In this document: one piece after another, positions 13,692 through 21,390 of the stretch | Position numbering within the stretch: the stretch's first letter is position 1 | Layout of the letters: each line of letters starts with the position of its first letter | Virus record (IMG/VR): IMGVR_UViG_3300017987_000348 | Span: 1-24,674 of that record | Origin: a virus | Length of the DNA stretch: 24,674 nt | Direction: 5' to 3' (one strand) | The notes under the pieces: generated by a model | Database searches by the model: none | Told to the model about the DNA's origin: nothing | Seen by the model: only the letters and a program-made list of their open reading frames with translations | Program-made: the position numbers and the translations under genes

Positions 13692-15208
13692 CCGCCGCCA
13701 TTGCCCAAAAGAGCCGCATCGTCGACGCCCAGGGCGACCCGTTCGTCCGCGCGGCCGGGCCCGACGGCGGCCCCCGCTACGAGACGCTGCCCAACTGGAT
13801 GGCCAACCGCCACTGGGAGGCCGCCGAGACGAGCCGCCTGAACGAGGCGCACTGGACCTACGACAGCGAAGCCCCCATCAACGACTGGCTGGTCGACCAC
13901 CTCTGGAAGATCCGCGCGAGGGCGATCTACGAGAGCCGCCAAAACGGCTTCCTGGCGGGCATCGCCAACACCCTGGCCGACGACGTCGTCGGCCCCGACG
14001 GGCCGCAGCTCGAGGTGCAGTCGGGGAACAAGGCCTACAACGAGGCCAAGGAGTCGGTCTGGCGGGAGTGGTTCAAGTCCCCGACGACCCGCGCCAACGT
14101 CTCTGGGGCGGCCACGCTCCGGCTCTGGGTCCGCAATTTCGCCCGCTGTGGCGAGTTCCTCTCCCGCATCATCACCGATCCGGCCGCCTCGGGGCCCGTC
14201 AAGATGCGGCTCTGGCTGACCCCGGCCCGCGACCTGGCCACGCCGGCCGGCCACGTCGCCGGCGGAAAGACCGTGCTCGGCGTCGAGCTCGACCGCTACG
14301 ACCGCCCGGTCCGCTACTGGATCGCCGAGACCGCCGCCGACGGGATCTCGACGACCTACGCCCCCTGGCCCCCGGATCTCGTAATCCACGAATTTGTCCT
14401 CGAGGAGGAACAGCAGGCCCGCGGCTACCCCTGGCTCACGACCGCCCTGCAGCCGTCGGCCGATCTGAGGGACTACGACGATCAGGTCCAGGACGCCGCC
14501 CGCCAGATGGCCGACCAGGCCTCGCTGTTGTACTGCGAAAACCCCGACGAGCCGTGGCTCTCCCCCGAGTCGACGACGATCGAGCGGAGAACGATCAAGA
14601 CGGCGCCCCCGGGCTGGAAACCCTTCCAGCTCCAGGCCTCGCAGCCGCCCGTCCAGTACCCGCAATACAAGCAGGAGCGCCAGGCGGAGATCGCCCGCGC
14701 GATCAATATGCCGCTTATGATCGCGCGGCTCGACTCGGCCCGGCACAACTACAGCTCGGCCCGTTTCGACGGCCAAGGCTACGCGCGCTTCGTCGCCTTC
14801 ATCCAGCTCTTCCTCTCCGGCTCGCCCAAGAGCGTGGGCACGCTCGACCGCCTGGTCGACGAAGTCGAGCGCGAGGCCCGCTTCTCCGTCCCCGCACTCC
14901 GCGACCCGCCGCCGGATGCCCGCAACCACTGGACGTGGCCCGCCCGTCCGCACGTCGACCCCGGCAAGGAGGCCACTGCCTCCAAGATCCGGCTGGAGAC
15001 GGGCCAGAGCACGCTCTCCGACGAGCTCGCCGAGCGGGGCCGCACGGTCGACGTCCACCTCGCCACGCTCAAGCGGGACCGCGAGGCCTTCGAGGCCGCC
15101 GGCCAGCCCATGCCGGCCTGGATGCGTGGCGAGACGGACGACACCGAAGTCGACCTCGACGAGGACGACGACGCCGAAAACGCAAAGGCAGCCTCGAACC
15201 ATGAATGA
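13688..15208 (+). CDS. Phage portal protein (lambda gpB family)
   Basis: 506 aa from the GTG at 13688, which overlaps the previous stop by 4 nt. It forms the dodecameric ring at the packaging vertex. Recognition rests on the lambda-type signature near residues 338-362 (AINMPLMIARLD, then HNYSSARFDG), a preceding GYPWLTTALQPSADLRDYDD helix region, and the size. The last 20 residues are strongly acidic (Asp/Glu), a common portal tail. The order gpW, portal, protease-capsid is conserved with lambda-like phages. Longer upstream frames overlap the gpW-like gene and were rejected. Confidence 0.9.
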   Translation: MTAAIAQKSRIVDAQGDPFVRAAGPDGGPRYETLPNWMANRHWEAAETSRLNEAHWTYDSEAPINDWLVDHLWKIRARAIYESRQNGFLAGIANTLADDVVGPDGPQLEVQSGNKAYNEAKESVWREWFKSPTTRANVSGAATLRLWVRNFARCGEFLSRIITDPAASGPVKMRLWLTPARDLATPAGHVAGGKTVLGVELDRYDRPVRYWIAETAADGISTTYAPWPPDLVIHEFVLEEEQQARGYPWLTTALQPSADLRDYDDQVQDAARQMADQASLLYCENPDEPWLSPESTTIERRTIKTAPPGWKPFQLQASQPPVQYPQYKQERQAEIARAINMPLMIARLDSARHNYSSARFDGQGYARFVAFIQLFLSGSPKSVGTLDRLVDEVEREARFSVPALRDPPPDARNHWTWPARPHVDPGKEATASKIRLETGQSTLSDELAERGRTVDVHLATLKRDREAFEAAGQPMPAWMRGETDDTEVDLDEDDDAENAKAASNHE

Positions 15209-17627
15209 ACAGCTCCGCCAGGTGCTCGTCGACCATTGTGGACTGCCCGCCGATGCCAACGAGCAGGCCGCCCAGGAGTTTTATGCCGCCCTGCCGCTGG
15301 AGGCCAAGGGCCGGCTCGGCGTCTACCTGGCCGGCGGCGACACCGAGCACGCCCGCAGCGAGCCGCTCACCGTCCGCGAAGAGGCCACCCGCGACACCCG
15401 CGAGCTGACTGCCCGCACCTTCACGCTCCGCGCGGAGTCGCTCGACGAAAAGACCCGCAGCGTCGAGGCCGTGCTGGCCACCGACGACCCGGTCGCCGTC
15501 TGGGACTGGCGGGCCGGCGAGCTGATCGACGAGGTCCTGCGGATCGACGGCGCCGACGTCCCGGCCCAGGTCCCGATGCTCGACTCGCACTCCCGCTACT
15601 CGGCGCACAGCGTCTACGGATCGGTCCGCCAGATCCAGACGGCCGAGCACGAGCTGACCGGCCGCCTGCACTTTGTCGACGGCGACCCGGACGTCGAGCG
15701 GGCCTACCAGCGCGTGGCCCAGGGCCATTTGCGCGACGTCTCGGCCGGCTACCGCGTTTTGGAGGCCACCGACATCAGCCCCGGCGAATCGGCCACCGTC
15801 GGCGGCCGCAAGTACACGGCCGGAAAACTCGCGCTGAGAATCTCCACGCGCTGGGCGCTCAAAGAAGTTTCCCTTGTCCCGATCGGGGCCGACTCCCGCT
15901 CCAAGATCCGGCAAGACCCTCCCTCCACCACCAAGGAAACCAAGCCCATGGACCCCAAGCTCCGCCAGTACCTGGAATCGATCGGTCTGAAGGCCGACGC
16001 CACCGACGACGAGGCCCGCGCCTTCCACGACGGCCTCAAGGGCCAAGAGCGGGCCGAGGCCGACCGCATCGCCAAGGGCGGCAGCACCGGCGACAACGTG
16101 CGGACCGATCCGCCCGCCGACCCGCCCGCCGATCCCCCGAGCGATCCCGGCCGCTCCAACCCGCCCGCCGATCCCCCCGTCGACGCCGCCGAGGTCGCCC
16201 GCCTGGCCGTGGCCGCCGAGCGGGACCGCATCCGCCAGCTCCGCGAGTTGGCCGGCTCCGACGTCCCCGAGGCAATCCGCGAGCGGGCCGTCAGTGAGGG
16301 CTGGACGATCGAGAAGGCCAAGGGCGAATTTCTGGCCGCCGTCCGCGAGTCCCGCCAGCCGGGCGACGCCGTCCCCGGCGGCCCCGCCATCCACAGCCGC
16401 AGCCGGGAGGCCGACACGCACGTCCGCAGCCTCGCCGCCGGCACCCTGATCGGCCAGGGCCTCGACCCCACCCAGTGCTCGCTCTACCGCGGCCGCGGCC
16501 TCCCCGGTCCCGACGATCGCTTCAGCGAGCAGGACGCCGACCAGGGCCACCGCTTCCGCGCGCTCTCCGCGGTCGACCTCTTCCGTGAGTGCGTCCGCCT
16601 CGATACGGGCCGCTTCCACCTCTCCATCGAGGACGCCTTCGACGCCGCCCGCGCCGCCCCCTCCGGCGCGGCCCTCTCCTACGTCTTTTCGACCAACGTC
16701 TACGCCCGCCTCCTGGAGGGCTGGACCACGGCCGGCGACTCCACCGTCGGCTGGGTCGACGAGGAGGACGTCCCCAACTTCATGGAACAAGAGGACATCT
16801 CGCTCGCCGCCAACGCCCGCCTCGAGAAGCTCCCGCGGGGCGACACGGCCAAGCACGCCACGGCCTCCGACTCGCACGAGACCTACAAGATCGGTCGCTA
16901 CGCCAAGCAGTTCGTCGTCGACGAGCAGGACGTAATCGACGACCGGCTCGGCGCGATCATGCGGATGCCCGTCGAGATGGGCGAGGGCGCCCGCAACCTG
17001 CGGCCCGACCTGCTCTACAGCCTGATGCTGGAAAACCCGACGATGACCGACACGGGCGCCGTCTTCAACAACACGGCCGTCACCACGGCCGGCGGCCACG
17101 CGAACCTCGGCACCGCCGCGCTCGACTCGTCGGCCCTCAAGGCGGCGATCACGGCCATGGTCTCGCAGCGGCTCAACCGCACCGCCAGCGACCCCGGCCG
17201 CCAGTTGCTGATCCGGCCCAAGTTCTTGATCGTCCCCGCCGACCTCGAGTGGACGGCCCGCGAGCTCACGGCCTCGGCCGCCCTGGCCAAGCTCTTCGCC
17301 GATTCGGCCGATCCCTGGTACACGCAGCTCAACCTGCTGGCCAAAGAGGGCCTCCGCGTCGTGCCCGACGACCGCATCGGCGCGATCGGCGTCCTCGACC
17401 CCCGCACGGGCGTGGCGCGCACCGGCTCCGCGACCAACTGGTTCCTGGCCGCCGGCGGCCGCCGCGGGCTCCGCGTCGCCTACCGCCGCGGCACGGGCCG
17501 CCAGCCGACGATGCGGCAGTTCGTGCTCGACAAGGGCCAATGGGGCCTCGGCTGGGACATCAACCTCGACATCGGGGGCGTCTTCACCGAGTACCGCACC
17601 TGGTACAAGTCCACCGGCGCGGCCTAA
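15201..17627 (+). CDS. Prohead protease-scaffold-major capsid fusion
   Basis: 808 aa. Residues about 70-235 form an HK97-type prohead serine protease, with His 130 (MLDSHSRYSAHSVYG), Ser 181 (RDVSAGYRV) and an acidic candidate in LKEVSLVPIGAD. Residues about 250-400 are a charged helical scaffold-like region with a repeated Asp-Pro-Pro-Ala stretch (about 303-330). Residues about 455-808 are a major capsid region resembling Mu gpT (YAKQFVVDEQDVIDDRLGAI, ending FTEYRTWYK). Fusion in one frame with no stop is directly visible. The ATG at 15201 overlaps the portal end by 8 nt. Self-cleavage between the parts is expected. Confidence 0.87.
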   Translation: MNEQLRQVLVDHCGLPADANEQAAQEFYAALPLEAKGRLGVYLAGGDTEHARSEPLTVREEATRDTRELTARTFTLRAESLDEKTRSVEAVLATDDPVAVWDWRAGELIDEVLRIDGADVPAQVPMLDSHSRYSAHSVYGSVRQIQTAEHELTGRLHFVDGDPDVERAYQRVAQGHLRDVSAGYRVLEATDISPGESATVGGRKYTAGKLALRISTRWALKEVSLVPIGADSRSKIRQDPPSTTKETKPMDPKLRQYLESIGLKADATDDEARAFHDGLKGQERAEADRIAKGGSTGDNVRTDPPADPPADPPSDPGRSNPPADPPVDAAEVARLAVAAERDRIRQLRELAGSDVPEAIRERAVSEGWTIEKAKGEFLAAVRESRQPGDAVPGGPAIHSRSREADTHVRSLAAGTLIGQGLDPTQCSLYRGRGLPGPDDRFSEQDADQGHRFRALSAVDLFRECVRLDTGRFHLSIEDAFDAARAAPSGAALSYVFSTNVYARLLEGWTTAGDSTVGWVDEEDVPNFMEQEDISLAANARLEKLPRGDTAKHATASDSHETYKIGRYAKQFVVDEQDVIDDRLGAIMRMPVEMGEGARNLRPDLLYSLMLENPTMTDTGAVFNNTAVTTAGGHANLGTAALDSSALKAAITAMVSQRLNRTASDPGRQLLIRPKFLIVPADLEWTARELTASAALAKLFADSADPWYTQLNLLAKEGLRVVPDDRIGAIGVLDPRTGVARTGSATNWFLAAGGRRGLRVAYRRGTGRQPTMRQFVLDKGQWGLGWDINLDIGGVFTEYRTWYKSTGAA
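15933..15938 (+). promoter_or_regulatory. Internal ribosome binding site AAGGAA
   Basis: AAGGAA lies 9 nt before the in-frame ATG at 15948. The same word precedes the decoration gene (17700-17705) and the major tail gene (20058-20063), and AAGGAG precedes the 288-aa gene (4638-4643). Finding it inside a long coding frame at proper distance argues for a true internal start. Confidence 0.6.
15948..17627 (+). CDS. Internal-start scaffold-major capsid protein (nested)
   Basis: An in-frame ATG at codon 250 of the fusion would give a 559-aa scaffold plus capsid protein without protease. Evidence: the AAGGAA site upstream, a non-conserved Lys/Thr/Pro linker just before it, and an N-terminus (LRQYLESIGLKADA) that mirrors the N-terminus of the full-length protein (LRQVLVDHCGLPADA). 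Nested protease/scaffold starts are known in lambda (C/Nu3); here the capsid is also attached. This would let capsid subunits greatly outnumber the protease. Not provable from sequence alone. Confidence 0.6.
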   Translation: MDPKLRQYLESIGLKADATDDEARAFHDGLKGQERAEADRIAKGGSTGDNVRTDPPADPPADPPSDPGRSNPPADPPVDAAEVARLAVAAERDRIRQLRELAGSDVPEAIRERAVSEGWTIEKAKGEFLAAVRESRQPGDAVPGGPAIHSRSREADTHVRSLAAGTLIGQGLDPTQCSLYRGRGLPGPDDRFSEQDADQGHRFRALSAVDLFRECVRLDTGRFHLSIEDAFDAARAAPSGAALSYVFSTNVYARLLEGWTTAGDSTVGWVDEEDVPNFMEQEDISLAANARLEKLPRGDTAKHATASDSHETYKIGRYAKQFVVDEQDVIDDRLGAIMRMPVEMGEGARNLRPDLLYSLMLENPTMTDTGAVFNNTAVTTAGGHANLGTAALDSSALKAAITAMVSQRLNRTASDPGRQLLIRPKFLIVPADLEWTARELTASAALAKLFADSADPWYTQLNLLAKEGLRVVPDDRIGAIGVLDPRTGVARTGSATNWFLAAGGRRGLRVAYRRGTGRQPTMRQFVLDKGQWGLGWDINLDIGGVFTEYRTWYKSTGAA

Positions 17628-17712
17628 GCCACGCCCGAATTCACCCTACCGCTGACCCCGCAATCAGCCACCCCAAACCAATTTCCCATTTTCGACCGCA
17701 AGGAACCCCACC

Positions 17713-18675
17713 ATGTCCGCAGAAGCCGTGCTTTCCAAAGACGCCGACACGATCGACGTCTCGACCCCCGCCGCCGGCTACTCGTCCGGCGAAGTCATCC
17801 AGTTGACCGACGGCCGCGCGGCCGTCGTCTTGGGCCTCCAGGCCCTCGTGAGCGGCGACCCGGCCGCGCTGAAGACCTCCGGCCAGTTCACCGTCGCCAA
17901 GACGGCCAACGTCGTCGTGCTCGAGGGCGATCTCCTCTACTGGGACCGCTCGGCCGGCACGGCGACCCCCTTGAAGGCCGCCGCGGGCGCCGACTTCGCC
18001 ATCGGCGTGGCCGTCGCCGACGCCACCGCCGCGGCCACCACGGTCGTCGTCGACCTGAACGTCAAGCCCAACTACACGATCGACCTCTTCCGCGACCCGA
18101 CCGAGACGGTCATCGTCCTCACCTCGGGCACGCCGACCGTCGTCCACCGCGGCGGCTCGATCGCGATGACCTTCTCCGCCACCGCCGAGGCGCAGAAGTG
18201 CGACGTCCTCTCGGTGCACTCGGTCCCGGTGACGATCCCCTTCATCGTCGAGGGCCGATCGGCGATCTACGACATCGGCGACGACGGGGCCCTGGACATC
18301 AACCTCGGCATCGCGAACGCAACGCACGCCACCGACGCCGACTCGATCACCGAGGGCTGCTTCTTCCACCTCGACGGCACCGCGCTCTCGATCCTCGCCG
18401 AGTCCGACGACGGCACCACCGAGGTCGCCGCCACGGACACCACCGTCGACGCCGTCGACGACACTTATTTCGACTGGCGCATGGACTGCCGCGACCTGGA
18501 GGACATCAAGCTGTACATCAACGGCGTCCGCGTGCTGGACGACAGCACGTTCAAGCTCGACGCGGCCACCGGCCCCATGAAGCTGTTGGCCCACATCGAG
18601 AAGACGGCCAACGACACCACGGCCGACGTGCGAGTCGCGCACATGGCGATCCGCTGCACCGACCTGGCCAGCTAG
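17713..18675 (+). CDS. Capsid decoration-like protein with extra C-terminal domain
   Basis: 320 aa. The N-terminal 115 residues resemble DUF2190-type capsid cement proteins: a beta-rich region with EGDLLYWDRSAGTATPLKAAAGADFAIGVAVADA. The C-terminal 200 residues form a second beta-rich domain, perhaps a lectin-like sandwich, with several Asp/Thr-rich strands and Cys residues; I cannot name it. Such an addition would be displayed on the capsid surface. AAGGAA at 17700-17705 gives a 7-nt spacer to ATG 17713. It directly follows the capsid gene and is followed by a strong hairpin, which suits high expression. Confidence 0.75.
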   Translation: MSAEAVLSKDADTIDVSTPAAGYSSGEVIQLTDGRAAVVLGLQALVSGDPAALKTSGQFTVAKTANVVVLEGDLLYWDRSAGTATPLKAAAGADFAIGVAVADATAAATTVVVDLNVKPNYTIDLFRDPTETVIVLTSGTPTVVHRGGSIAMTFSATAEAQKCDVLSVHSVPVTIPFIVEGRSAIYDIGDDGALDINLGIANATHATDADSITEGCFFHLDGTALSILAESDDGTTEVAATDTTVDAVDDTYFDWRMDCRDLEDIKLYINGVRVLDDSTFKLDAATGPMKLLAHIEKTANDTTADVRVAHMAIRCTDLAS

Positions 18676-18683
18676 CCCACAGC

Positions 18684-18729
18684 GGGCAGGATCCGCGGGC
18701 CGCCGCTCCTTCGGCCCCGGATCCTGCCC
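18684..18729 (+). terminator. Strong stem-loop between decoration and head-tail joining genes
   Basis: GGGCAGGATCCG (18684-18695) pairs perfectly with CGGATCCTGCCC (18718-18729). After one unpaired C, GGGCCG (18697-18702) pairs with CGGCCC (18712-18717), leaving a 9-nt loop. The 18-bp stem begins 8 nt after the decoration stop. No U-run follows. It may attenuate transcription into the tail genes or protect the capsid mRNA 3' end. Confidence 0.65.
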
Positions 18730-18768
18730 CGTGTGTTTGCAGACCGGAAAGACACCCCCGACCGACCC

Positions 18769-19140
18769 ATGGCCAATTTCGACACCGACTTCGCCGCCGC
18801 CGACAGCCTCTTGGCCGAGGCCTTTGGCGACACCGTCACGCTTTCCCGCGGTTCCGAGACCGCCAGCGTGACGGCCGAGCTCGTGATGCGCGACGTCCAG
18901 GCCCGCGACCGCTCGGGATTCGTGACCACCGTCCAGACGACCGACTTTTTGATTGCGGCGGCCGACTACGACTTCGGCGACGGGGCCGTCGAGCCCCGCC
19001 GCGGCGACCGCATCGAGATCACGATCGCCGACGTCGCGCACACGTTCGAGGCCAAGCCCCAGGGCGACCGACCCGAGGCCGAATGGGCCGACGCCTCCGC
19101 TACCCAGTGGCTGGTACACACCAAGCACGTTTCCCCGTAG
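18769..19140 (+). CDS. Lambda FII-like head-tail joining protein
   Basis: 123 aa. The start MANFDTDFAAADSLLAEAFGD resembles lambda gpFII (MADFDNLFDAA), and the later RRGDRIEIT matches the family's RRGDTLTI segment, before a final beta strand. gpFII-like proteins build the head side of the head-tail joint. I chose ATG 18769; a GTG at 18733 would add 12 residues unlike the family. Position after the capsid/decoration genes and before the tail terminator agrees. Confidence 0.78.
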   Translation: MANFDTDFAAADSLLAEAFGDTVTLSRGSETASVTAELVMRDVQARDRSGFVTTVQTTDFLIAAADYDFGDGAVEPRRGDRIEITIADVAHTFEAKPQGDRPEAEWADASATQWLVHTKHVSP

Positions 19141-19146
19141 ATCTCC

Positions 19147-19626
19147 ATGAGCACGACCTGCGAGCTCGTCCAAGTCGCCGACGCCGTGGCCGCGGAGCTG
19201 AACGCCGAGAGCTTCAGCCTCCCGTTCACCGCGGTCCGCCACTACGAGACGGCGATGGAGCTCGAGGAGACGGGCGAGATCGCGGTCGACGTCGTCCCCG
19301 TCTCGCCCGGCATGGAGGAGGAGAGCGACACCACGCTCCGCTTCGACTCGGCCGTCGACGTCGCCGTCCGCTACAAGTTCACCTCCGCCGACACCGACCC
19401 GGCCACCGGGCGGATCAACACGCTCGCCGTCGACGACCTTTTGAACCTCGTCCAGGAGTTGGGCCGCTTCCTCTCGCTCCGCCGGCTGACCGAGTTCGAC
19501 GCCGTCTTTGTCTCGATCGAGACCATGTTCGGCTGGGTCCCCGATCACCTCCAGCAGTGGAGCCAGTTCACGAGCATTTTTCGCGTCACCTACCGCACGA
19601 GCCTCCCGGCCGAGGAGGCGGCATGA
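19147..19626 (+). CDS. Putative tail terminator / minor tail protein (gpU-like)
   Basis: 159 aa, alpha/beta, with an N-terminal helix (LVQVADAVAAELNAE), central strands (ALDV/VAVRYKF-like) and a C-terminal strand pair ending FRVTYRTSLPAEE. Tail terminator proteins of this kind lie right after the head-tail joining genes and cap the tail tube. Assignment rests mainly on order, length and secondary-structure pattern. The stop overlaps the next start (ATGA). Confidence 0.6.
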   Translation: MSTTCELVQVADAVAAELNAESFSLPFTAVRHYETAMELEETGEIAVDVVPVSPGMEEESDTTLRFDSAVDVAVRYKFTSADTDPATGRINTLAVDDLLNLVQELGRFLSLRRLTEFDAVFVSIETMFGWVPDHLQQWSQFTSIFRVTYRTSLPAEEAA

Positions 19627-20024
19627 TCGGGCTCAGCTACCGCCTCGACCTCGAGCTCCAGCGTGTCGCCGACGCGGCCGACAAGGCGGCCGACAAGGCG
19701 ATGCGGCCGGTGGCCTACGCCGCGGCCCAGGAGGCCAAGCGCTCGATCCGCCGCACGCGGAGCCGCAAGCCGGCCCCCGAGGGCCAGCCCCCGCGGACCC
19801 GTACGGGCCGCGCGAAGAAGGCCGTCCGCTACGCCATGGAGATCCGCGGCTACCAGTACGTGGTCGGCTTCGCCGCCAGCGTCATCGGCCAGGCCATGGG
19901 TGCCCACGAGCGCGGGGAGACGTACAAGGGCACCGCCTTCCCCCAGCGGCCCACGATGGGCCCCGCCCTTGCACACGTCGGCCCCCTGCTCGGTCGCACC
20001 TGGGAGGGCCGCATCGGCGACTGA
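19623..20024 (+). CDS. HK97 gp10-like tail completion protein
   Basis: 133 aa. A strongly basic helical N-terminal half with an Arg/Pro linker (about 39-64) is followed by YQYVVGFAASVIGQAMGAHERGETYKG and RPTMGPALAHV. A late His-Glu-Arg-Gly segment and a terminal long helix are common in HK97 gp10/minor tail protein Z-like proteins. It starts at ATG 19623, overlapping the previous stop. Longer frames starting upstream read through the decoration gene in another register and were rejected. Confidence 0.7.
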   Translation: MIGLSYRLDLELQRVADAADKAADKAMRPVAYAAAQEAKRSIRRTRSRKPAPEGQPPRTRTGRAKKAVRYAMEIRGYQYVVGFAASVIGQAMGAHERGETYKGTAFPQRPTMGPALAHVGPLLGRTWEGRIGD

Positions 20025-20069
20025 CCCCACCCGCCCCAAACACCTTTCCCGCTTCCAAAGGAAACCACG

Positions 20070-20513
20070 ATGGGAACCAAAAACACCAAGATGGCCTTCG
20101 AGGGCCTCCTCTACTACGGCACGGCCGGCAGCACCGCCGACACGCTGATCGAGAACGCCCGCGAGAAGACCTTCAAGCTCGACAAGGAGACGGGCGACAC
20201 GTCCGTCTCGGGCGACGGCACGGGGCCCAGCGTCAACTCGTCCCGCGTCACGGCCCTGAGCTGCTCGATCGAGTGGAGCATGGTCAACCGCGCGGACGAC
20301 ACCACGCTCACCGCGCTTCTGACCGCGGCCGCCGCCGGCACGCCCGTCGCGCTCCGCGGGAAGGACTATTCCTCGGGCAAGGGCCCCGACATGGACTTCG
20401 TCCTCTCCGTCGAGCTCGGGCAGCCGTTCAAGGGCGAGCAGACCTACAAGTTCTCCGCCGAGCCGACCGACGAGGCCGAGCGGGCCCCCGCCCTGGCCAA
20501 CCTCTACTGCTAA
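20070..20513 (+). CDS. Major tail (tube) protein
   Basis: 147 aa, compact and beta-rich, with a SCSIEWSMVNRADDTTLTALLTAAAAGTPVALR core (split across residues about 68-101) typical of siphovirus tail-tube proteins: a strand, then a helix covering the tube, then a strand. AAAGGAAA at 20057-20064 gives a strong ribosome site. The strong site, small size and place just before the chaperone/tape-measure genes all fit the most abundant tail protein. Confidence 0.75.
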   Translation: MGTKNTKMAFEGLLYYGTAGSTADTLIENAREKTFKLDKETGDTSVSGDGTGPSVNSSRVTALSCSIEWSMVNRADDTTLTALLTAAAAGTPVALRGKDYSSGKGPDMDFVLSVELGQPFKGEQTYKFSAEPTDEAERAPALANLYC

Positions 20514-20519
20514 GCCACC

Positions 20520-20697
20520 CATCCACCACCGAGGCCACAGAGGACAGAGAGGACGTGTAGGGGAGAAAAGGAAAAATGGAGAAAGGGAAAAGAAGAACAA
20601 TAGGGCTCGTGTCGAAACTCCTCCCTTCTGTTTCCCCCTTTTCCCCTCTCCCCATTTCCCCCTCACATCCTTCCCGTCCGTCTCCGTGCCTCCAGCC
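20520..20697. repeat. Complete copy of the long-hairpin dispersed repeat
   Basis: The left arm has CCACCGAGGCCACAGAGG, GACAGAGAGG, then GACGTGTAGGGGAGAAAAGG and a purine tract with ATGG. The centre has ACAATAGGGCTCG. The right arm is C/T-rich with CCCATTTCCCCCTCACATCC and GTCTCCGTGCCTCCAGCC. It parallels 5594-5777 part by part. It fills the whole 196-nt gap between the major tail gene and the next gene; no coding sequence is apparent. Confidence 0.85.
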
Positions 20698-20709
20698 TAG
20701 GGAAATGTT

Positions 20710-21327
20710 ATGAGCAAGAAAGGCACTTTCGCGGTCGTCATGTCGATCGCGGGCCGCACGCTGAAAAACGACCCGCTCTCGCTGACGGCCGACGCCGACG
20801 CCGGCTACGAGATCACGCTCCCGGCGGCCAAGGCCGGCACGCTCTCCACGCGGACCGGCGACGGCGAGGGGATCCTGACCCTTACCGAGGGTCACGGCCT
20901 CAGCTCCGGGAACGTCGTTGACATCCACTGGAGCGGCGGCTGCCGCTACAACGTCACGCTCGACTCGGACGACACGACCACCGTCGGCTTCGACGACACG
21001 CCCACCGCCTCGGGCGACGTCCTGCCCGCCGCCGAAACCGTGATCTACGTCACGACGCGGACGCAGATCAACTGCGCGATCGACGGCGATAACGTGGCCA
21101 TGTTCGGCGTCAACTGCGACCAGAACGCGCACGTCCTGTTTGAGGACGCCGACGGCGACGACATCAAGGCCTACCGCCTCACCGCCGACAACCCGGAGAC
21201 CTGGAACAGCTCTTCGGGCGAGACCAATCCCTTGACCGGCGACCCGATCACGGTGGCCTATGCCACCAACGGCTCCGCCACGGCCTCCACGCTCGAGATC
21301 CTCGTCCTGCAGGACTCCACCCCGTAG
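20710..21327 (+). CDS. Tail-region beta-rich protein of unknown function
   Basis: 205 aa, unrecognised. It is rich in Thr, Asp, Gly and Val, with alternating patterns suggesting a beta structure throughout (GILTLTEGHGLSSGNVVDIHW; YNVTLDSDDTTTVGFDD). No membrane segment or catalytic motif. It begins at ATG 20710 after GGGAAA, directly behind a repeat copy. Its place between tail tube and tail chaperone suggests a tail accessory, second tube-like or decoration protein. Confidence 0.7.
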   Translation: MSKKGTFAVVMSIAGRTLKNDPLSLTADADAGYEITLPAAKAGTLSTRTGDGEGILTLTEGHGLSSGNVVDIHWSGGCRYNVTLDSDDTTTVGFDDTPTASGDVLPAAETVIYVTTRTQINCAIDGDNVAMFGVNCDQNAHVLFEDADGDDIKAYRLTADNPETWNSSSGETNPLTGDPITVAYATNGSATASTLEILVLQDSTP

Positions 21328-21374
21328 CCTCGCTGCCGTTTCCTCCGTTTCCTCCTGTTCCAAAACCCTCCCCC

Positions 21375-21390
21375 CATTTCGCACGAAATG
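21375..21390. promoter_or_regulatory. CATTTCGCACGAAATG palindrome overlapping a start codon, copy 3
   Basis: Perfect 7-bp arms around CA. The last three bases are the ATG of the tail chaperone gene. It could fold in mRNA to mask the start codon, or be a DNA site. Confidence 0.5.

Noticed and set aside
15069-17540. 823-aa open frame on the - strand opposite the capsid gene
   Set aside because: Shadow of the protease-capsid frame; composition is Gly/Ala/Val/Asp strings with no domain pattern.
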